From JACCUZ01 sp038246575 (GTDB lineage: Bacteria; Actinomycetota; Actinomycetes; JACCUZ01), in NCBI GenBank assembly GCA_038246575.1, contig JBBRVU010000157.1:1-10195 (forward strand): a DNA stretch of 10,195 nt, written 5' to 3'. Under the pieces are notes generated by a model, which saw nothing but the letters and a program-made list of their open reading frames with translations, was not told where the DNA came from and did no database searches. Numbering within the stretch: the first letter of the stretch is position 1; each line of letters opens with the position of its first letter. Positions 6,170 to 10,195 of this stretch are shown here, in pieces. The translations under genes were made by a program, and so were the position numbers.

Positions 6170-7912
6170 GTGAGGCTGCCGGACGAGGTGCTGCGTGAGC
6201 TGGACGACCTGCTGGCGTCCGCCGACGCGGCGCTGGCGTCGGGCTGGCCGGGGGAGCCGCCGAGCCGGCAGCCGGTGCACACGCTCTACCTGCCGGCCGA
6301 CGTCGTGGCGGTGCGTGGCGACGCGGCCGCAGTGGTGGCCGGGATCGGCGCCGACGCGCTCGCGGCGGTCGACGGCGAGGACGCAGCGTCGATGGCGCGG
6401 ATCACTGGTCTCGACGCCGGGCTGGTGGCCGACGTGTGGCCGCGGGTGCTGGCCAAGCTGACGCGCGAGCCGGTGGAGGACCTGCGGCTCGACCTCGAGG
6501 ACGGCTACGGGCTGCGCCCCGACGACGAGGAAGACGCGCACGCCACCGCGGCGGGCGAGGTGCTGGCCGGGCTCGGCGAGGCAGCTGCCGGCGCGGGAGT
6601 GCCCTTCGTCGCCGGCGTCCGGATCAAGTCGATGGAAGCACCGACGCGGCGGCGCGGGGTGCGCTCGCTCGACCTGGTGCTCGCCTCGCTGGGCGGGTCT
6701 TTGCCGGACGGCTTCGTCGTCACGCTGCCGAAGGTGACGTCGGTCGAGCAGGTGCAGGCGATGGTGCTGCTCTGCGACCGGCTGGAGACCGCGCACGGGC
6801 TGCCGGCCGGGTTGCTGCGCTTCGAGATCCAGGTCGAGATGCCGCAGGCGGTGCTCGGGGCGGACGGAACCGCAACCGTGGCCCGGGCGCTGCACGCCGC
6901 CGACGGCCGGTGCAGCGGCCTGCACTACGGCACGTACGACTACAGCGCGGCGCTCGGGGTCGCGGCCGCGCACCAGGCCATGGACCACCCGGTCGCCGAC
7001 CATGCGACGTCGGTGATGCAGGTAGCGGCTGCGCAGACCGGCGTCCGGGTCAGTCACGGCTCGACGAACGTGCTGCCGGTCGGCGAACGCGACCACGTGG
7101 AGGCGGCGTGGGCGCTGCACGCCCGGCTGGTACGGCGGTCGCTGGAGCGCGGCATCTACCAGGGCTGGGACCTGCACCCGGCGCAGCTGCCGACGCGCTA
7201 TCTCGCGACGTTCGCGTTCTTCCGGGCCGGGCTCGACCCGGCGGTCGCGCGGCTGCGGGCCTACCTGGACCGGCAGGGCGGCGGCGTTCTCGACGAGCCG
7301 GCCACCGCCTTCGCGCTCGCCGGCTTCCTCGCCCGCGGCCTGGACTGCGGCGCGGTCGACACGGCCGAGGTGGTGGCAGCGGGCGGGCCCGACGGGGCGA
7401 CGCTGCGCCGGTTTGCCCGGCGCGGTCCGGTCGAGGTGTCCCTGGACCGGCTCGACGACGACGACCTGCGGGACCGGCTGCTCGAGGTGTGCGCGTCGCC
7501 GCGGTGGGTCGACCTCGTCGCCGACGCCGCACCGTACGGCTCGGCGGACGCGGTGCTCGCTGCCGCTGACCGGGCGTTGCTGGCGCTGACCGAGCCCGAC
7601 CTGGACGACGCGCTGGCCGGGCATCCGCGGATCGGCGAGCGTCCGACCGGTCCCGGCCACGAGACCTCGCGACGGGAGCAGGCCGGTGTGGGTGACGACG
7701 TGCGCGCGGCGCTGGTCGAGGGCAACCGGGAGTACGAGGAGCGCTTCGGTCACGTGTACCTGGTGTGCGCCAGCGGGCGCAGCGGCGAGGATTTGCTCGG
7801 CGTGCTGCGGTCCCGGCTGGGGCACGAGCCCGCGTACGAACGAGGAGTCGTCCGCGACGAGCTCGGGAAGATCAACCGGCTGCGGCTGACGCGGCTGCTC
7901 GAGGAGGGGTGA
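6170..7912 (+). CDS. uraD: Fusion protein: DUF6986 (malate-synthase/HpcH-like) domain + OHCU decarboxylase (UraD)
   Basis: This 580-residue protein joins two domains. Residues 1 to about 415 match the actinobacterial family known as DUF6986, often auto-named phosphoenolpyruvate kinase or aldolase: RQPVHTLYLPAD (33-44), LDLEDGYG (107-114), GVRIKSMEAPT (149-159), VTLPKV (184-189), FEIQVEMPQA (218-227), GLHYGTYDYSAALG (250-263), VSHGSTNVLP (294-303). Glu223 and Asp257 sit where PEP/pyruvate-superfamily TIM barrels bind metal; the second motif resembles GLNxGRWDYIFS of malate synthase. Its reaction is unknown. Residues from about 422 are a full OHCU decarboxylase, the step giving (S)-allantoin: HPRIGE (His485), SRREQ (Glu503-Gln504), EYEERFGHVYLVCASGRS (521-538) and a C-terminal INRLRLTRLL helix. 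No stop separates the domains, although GTG 7436 could be an internal start. GTG 6170 gives a family-like N-terminus and has GGGAG upstream. The stop overlaps the uraH ATG. Confidence 0.88.
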   Translation: MRLPDEVLRELDDLLASADAALASGWPGEPPSRQPVHTLYLPADVVAVRGDAAAVVAGIGADALAAVDGEDAASMARITGLDAGLVADVWPRVLAKLTREPVEDLRLDLEDGYGLRPDDEEDAHATAAGEVLAGLGEAAAGAGVPFVAGVRIKSMEAPTRRRGVRSLDLVLASLGGSLPDGFVVTLPKVTSVEQVQAMVLLCDRLETAHGLPAGLLRFEIQVEMPQAVLGADGTATVARALHAADGRCSGLHYGTYDYSAALGVAAAHQAMDHPVADHATSVMQVAAAQTGVRVSHGSTNVLPVGERDHVEAAWALHARLVRRSLERGIYQGWDLHPAQLPTRYLATFAFFRAGLDPAVARLRAYLDRQGGGVLDEPATAFALAGFLARGLDCGAVDTAEVVAAGGPDGATLRRFARRGPVEVSLDRLDDDDLRDRLLEVCASPRWVDLVADAAPYGSADAVLAAADRALLALTEPDLDDALAGHPRIGERPTGPGHETSRREQAGVGDDVRAALVEGNREYEERFGHVYLVCASGRSGEDLLGVLRSRLGHEPAYERGVVRDELGKINRLRLTRLLEEG

Positions 7913-8220
7913 TGGTCACCACGCACGTGCTGGATGCGGCGCTCGGGCGCCCGGCTGCCGGGATGGAGGTCCGGCTTGAGCGCGCCGATGGCGGAGTGGT
8001 CGCGGCGGGGCGCACCGACGAGGACGGCCGGCTGAGCGACCTGGGGTCACCCGAGCCGGGGGAGCACCGGCTGATCTTCGCGACCGGCCCGTGGTTCGCC
8101 GCCGCCGGCCGCGAGACGTTCTATCCCGAGGTCGTCGTCAGCTTCACCCTCGGCAAGGGCAAGCACCACGTGCCGCTGCTGCTGTCCCCGTATGCGTACT
8201 CGACCTACCGGGGGAGCTGA
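7912..8220 (+). CDS. uraH: 5-hydroxyisourate hydrolase (transthyretin-like)
   Basis: UraH (PucM) hydrolyses 5-hydroxyisourate, the unstable product of urate oxidase, to OHCU, the substrate of UraD encoded just upstream. The 102-residue protein has the family hallmarks: N-terminal THVLD (His5), RTDEDGR (Arg40) and the C-terminal HHVPLLLSPYAYSTYRGS ending in the diagnostic YRGS. These supply the His/Arg/His/Ser active-site set that separates the enzyme from transthyretin hormone carriers. It has no signal peptide, so it is cytosolic, and should be a homotetramer as in the family. ATG 7912 overlaps the UraD stop (TGATG) and is preceded by a strong ribosome site, AGGAGG at 7902-7907. It is slightly short for the family (about 105-120) but nothing key is missing. 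Confidence 0.96.
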   Translation: MVTTHVLDAALGRPAAGMEVRLERADGGVVAAGRTDEDGRLSDLGSPEPGEHRLIFATGPWFAAAGRETFYPEVVVSFTLGKGKHHVPLLLSPYAYSTYRGS

Positions 8221-8223
8221 GCC

Positions 8224-9150
8224 GTGGGGATCGTGCTGGGGGACAACCGCTACGGCAAGGCCGAGACGCGGCTGGTGCGGGTGGTGCGTGACACCGACCG
8301 GCACGAGATGCGCGACCTCACCGTCTCGTCGTTGCTGCGCGGTGACTTTGCAGCGGCCCACCTCTCCGGCGACCAGGCAAACGTGCTCCCGACGGACACG
8401 CAGAAGAACACGGTGTTCGCGTTCGCGAAGAGCCGCGGCGTCGGTGCCCCCGAGGAGTTCGCCCGCGAGCTGGCCCGGCACTTCGTCGACGACGTGGCCA
8501 CGGTGACCTCGGCGCAGGTGAGTGTCGAGGAGCACCGGTGGCAGCGCGCGACCGTCGACGGCCGGCCGCACGACCACACGTTCGTGCGCGCCGGCACCGA
8601 GACCCGCACGGCTGTGGCCACGGCGTACGCCGGAGGCGAGCACGTGCTCTCCGGCCTGACCGGGCTGGTGCTGCTGAAGTCGACCGGGTCGGAGTTCCAC
8701 GGCTTCCTCGTCGACGAGCTGACCACGCTGCCGCCGACCCACGACCGGGTGCTGGCGACGGCGCTGACCACGCGGTGGCGGTGGGCCTCGGTCCCGGCGG
8801 ACGGCTACGACGCGGCGTACGACGAGGTGCGTGGTGTGTTGGTGTCCAGTTTCGGGAGCCTGCACAGCCTCGCGCTGCAGCAGACGATGTGGGAGATGGG
8901 CCGCTCGGCGCTCGAGGCCAGACCTGATGTCGTCGAGCTGCGGATGTCGGCGCCGAACAAGCACCACAACCTGGTCGACCTCGCGCCGTTCGGTCTGGAC
9001 AACCCCGGCGAGGTGTTCGTCGCGGCCGACCGCCCGTACGGCTTGATCGAGCTCGAGGTCCGCCGTGATGACGACCCGGCCGAGCCAGGGTCGGCGTCCG
9101 AGGTGCGCCCGCCGGTCACCGCATGGCAGGACCTCCCCGGCTTCGTCTGA
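8224..9150 (+). CDS. uaZ: Urate oxidase (uricase)
   Basis: Cofactor-free urate oxidase converts urate, O2 and water to 5-hydroxyisourate and H2O2. The 308-residue protein has two T-fold units with the expected motifs: GDNRYGK (Lys12, the catalytic lysine), LPTDTQKNTVFAFAK (Thr57-Asp58), FHGFLVDELTTLPPTHDR (Phe158 and Arg175, near Phe159 and Arg176 of the Aspergillus enzyme), TMWEMGRSAL and MSAPNKHH (residues 241-248, holding the conserved Asn-Lys-His). GTG 8224 lies 3 bases after the uraH stop, with GGGGGAG at 8210-8216 as ribosome site inside the last uraH codons. No C-terminal peroxisomal-type signal and no leader peptide are seen. The order uraD, uraH, uricase groups all three urate-to-allantoin steps. 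Equivalent names are pucL and uox. It is the last purine gene here and is followed by a strong palindrome. Confidence 0.97.
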   Translation: MGIVLGDNRYGKAETRLVRVVRDTDRHEMRDLTVSSLLRGDFAAAHLSGDQANVLPTDTQKNTVFAFAKSRGVGAPEEFARELARHFVDDVATVTSAQVSVEEHRWQRATVDGRPHDHTFVRAGTETRTAVATAYAGGEHVLSGLTGLVLLKSTGSEFHGFLVDELTTLPPTHDRVLATALTTRWRWASVPADGYDAAYDEVRGVLVSSFGSLHSLALQQTMWEMGRSALEARPDVVELRMSAPNKHHNLVDLAPFGLDNPGEVFVAADRPYGLIELEVRRDDDPAEPGSASEVRPPVTAWQDLPGFV

Positions 9151-9321
9151 CCCATTCCCCTCCCGTTTCGCCGAGCGCTGCGTTCCGGGCGCGACTCGCC
9201 GGCGAGTCGCGCCGGGATGGCGGCGCTCGGGGTCATCCCCAGGTGGCGGCAGGCGTCGCGGCTGTCCACAACCGGGGTGCGCGGCGGTCGTCGGCTGCTC
9301 CGTCGAGGTCATGGTCACGGG
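9151..9321. other. Intergenic region between urate oxidase and the DUF559 gene
   Basis: These 171 bases hold the palindrome at 9184-9217, a weak 6-bp inverted repeat (GGGATG 9214-9219 and CATCCC 9234-9239), and GTCCACAAC at 9264-9272, identical to the repeat arms in the gap at 6094-6169. The copies at 6146 and 9264 also share GGGTG two bases downstream. The promoter of the DUF559 gene should lie here, but no clear -10 or -35 box is visible. The reading frame of the downstream gene stays open through the region, so part of it could be coding if an earlier start (ATG 9217 or GTG 9277) is used. Confidence 0.5.
9184..9217. terminator. Strong palindrome after urate oxidase; candidate terminator or extragenic repeat
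   Basis: A perfect 26-bp palindrome spans 9188-9213 (half-site GGCGCGACTCGCC). Beyond one G-G mismatch it continues with TCC (9184-9186) pairing GGA (9215-9217). As RNA it would form a GC-rich stem of 11 bp with a 4-base loop, extendable past the mismatch. It begins 34 bases after the uricase stop, the right place to end the operon transcript. No U-tract follows, which is common for actinobacterial hairpin terminators. A repetitive extragenic palindrome or a protein-binding site is equally possible from sequence alone. Confidence 0.6.
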
Positions 9322-10195
9322 ATGGCTGCGCTCCGACCACTGCCGGATCCGGCCGTCTCGGATCCGCTGACGAGGGCCATGGCGGCGGGCTACGGAGTGG
9401 GAGCGGCTGAGCTGTCCGGGCCGCTCTGGCAGCAGCTCGCTCGTGGCGTACGCGGCTGGAACGGCCTCGACCCCGACGACCCCGACGTACGGATCCGCTC
9501 GGTGACCCTGCAGCAGCCGCCGGGGACGGTGCTGGGCGGGTGGGCCGCGCTGCGCGTGCACGGGCTGCGTGACCTCGACGGGCGAACCGGACCGGGCGCC
9601 CTGCAGTCTCAGCGCATTCTCGTCCACGTCGGCCCGTCGGGTCGCACCCGGCCAAGCCCGCGCGTCGATGTCGACCGCGGCCGGCTGCGAGCGGACGAGA
9701 CCGTCGTGCGGAACGGGATGCACATCGTCACGCCGACCGTCGCGTGCGCGGCCGTCGCCCGCCGGTACGGAGTCGAGGAGGGTCTCGTAGCCGCTGACCT
9801 GGCGGCCGGCCAAGGCCTGACCCACGCTGGCTCGCTGCAGTCCTGGGCCGACACCCACCCGGGAGCACGCGGTGTCCGGAGCGTGCGCCTGGTCGCCTCG
9901 CTCGTCGACCCGGCCGCGGCGTCCATGCCGGAGACCCGGCTGCGCTACCTGTGGGTGGTCGAGGCCGGTCTGCCGCGGCCGCTGGTGAACCCGCGGATCC
10001 TCGACCGCGCCGGCTACCTGGTGGGTAAGCCCGACCTGTTGGATCTGGAGGCGTCGCTCGTGGGGGAGTACGACGGGTCCGGGCACCGTCAGTTGGAGGC
10101 GCACACGGCGGACAACCTCCGGGAGGAGCGGTTCGAGGCCATGGGGCTGCTCGTGGTCCGCGCGAGCGCGCTGGACCTGTGGCCGGGCCGGGCCC
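9322..10195 (+). CDS. DUF559 (Vsr-like endonuclease fold) protein, 3' end beyond window
   Basis: No stop is reached before the right edge, and 291 codons are visible. The C-terminal part reads GKPDLLDLEASLVGEYDG (residues 235-252), then TADNLREERFEAMGLLVVRASALDL, the pattern of DUF559/MTES_1575-type domains related to the very-short-patch-repair endonuclease and the PD-(D/E)XK fold. Asp238, Glu249 and Asp251 are candidate metal-site residues. The N-terminal part (LGGWAALRVHGL, GMHIVTPTVACAAVARRYG, GLVAADLAAGQG) resembles the segment that precedes DUF559 in many actinobacterial proteins, some labelled AbiEi-like. The biological role is unknown, and I do not claim nuclease activity. ATG 9322 is tentative: GAGG at 9305-9308 is 13 bases away, and ATG 9217, GTG 9277 and ATG 9379 are in-frame alternatives. 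It is probably unrelated to purine breakdown and transcribed separately. Confidence 0.8.
   Translation, partial: MAALRPLPDPAVSDPLTRAMAAGYGVGAAELSGPLWQQLARGVRGWNGLDPDDPDVRIRSVTLQQPPGTVLGGWAALRVHGLRDLDGRTGPGALQSQRILVHVGPSGRTRPSPRVDVDRGRLRADETVVRNGMHIVTPTVACAAVARRYGVEEGLVAADLAAGQGLTHAGSLQSWADTHPGARGVRSVRLVASLVDPAAASMPETRLRYLWVVEAGLPRPLVNPRILDRAGYLVGKPDLLDLEASLVGEYDGSGHRQLEAHTADNLREERFEAMGLLVVRASALDLWPGRA

Noticed and set aside
5342..7825. Long antisense open frame of 827 codons
   Set aside because: It runs opposite to allantoicase and the DUF6986-UraD fusion, is rich in Arg/His/Gln with no recognisable domain, and is expected from high third-position GC on the coding strand.
9214..9239. Second hairpin GGGATG/CATCCC
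   Set aside because: Only 6 bp with a 14-base loop in GC-rich DNA; too weak to call on its own.
9311..9370. Alternative small gene from ATG 9311
   Set aside because: It has a GAGG site but reads in a different frame from the recognisable DUF559 protein and stops after a few codons.
8047..10104. Long antisense open frame of 685 codons
   Set aside because: It crosses uraH, uricase, the palindrome and the DUF559 gene, shows no family motifs, and has the composition of a GC-driven shadow. The other long minus-strand frames (796-2754, 2758-4122, 3698-5134, 4777-6282) are rejected for the same reason.
1..10195. tRNA or rRNA genes, CRISPR arrays, insertion sequences, integrase or attachment sites
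   Set aside because: I looked on both strands and saw no regularly spaced repeats, transposase motifs or tRNA-like cloverleaf sequence; nearly all bases are taken up by the eight genes listed.

Overview
This is high-GC DNA (most third codon positions are G or C, with several GTG starts and tightly overlapping genes) from an actinobacterium. Gene content and protein style suggest a Micrococcales or Propionibacteriales type organism, but that placement is inference. Every gene I can support lies on the + strand.

Bases 2-9150 hold a purine/ureide catabolism gene set in two closely packed runs. The first run is an amidohydrolase of the 8-oxoguanine/guanine deaminase type (5' end outside the window), the molybdopterin subunit of xanthine dehydrogenase (PucD type), allantoinase and allantoicase. 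A 76-base gap carrying repeats follows. The second run is a 580-residue fusion of a DUF6986 domain (malate-synthase/HpcH-like TIM barrel) with OHCU decarboxylase (UraD), then 5-hydroxyisourate hydrolase (UraH) and urate oxidase. Junctions within the runs are ATGA or TGATG overlaps or gaps of 3-7 bases, so translational coupling is likely.

Together the genes run: guanine or 8-oxoguanine to xanthine or urate (deaminase, XDH); urate to 5-hydroxyisourate to OHCU to (S)-allantoin (uricase, UraH, UraD); allantoin to allantoate (allantoinase); allantoate to ureidoglycolate plus urea (allantoicase). The FAD and 2Fe-2S subunits of XDH, a ureidoglycolate lyase and any pathway regulator are not in the window. 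The DUF6986 domain is the one member without an assigned step; its motifs resemble a glyoxylate-condensing enzyme, and glyoxylate is where this pathway ends.

After urate oxidase comes a 171-base non-coding stretch with a perfect 26-bp palindrome, probably a terminator or a dispersed repeat. An unrelated gene then runs off the right edge: an actinobacterial protein with a C-terminal DUF559 (Vsr/PD-(D/E)XK-like) domain. A 9-mer, GTCCACAAC, occurs three times in the window as far as I could find by eye, only in the two non-coding gaps, and two of the copies form an inverted pair ahead of the DUF6986-UraD gene.
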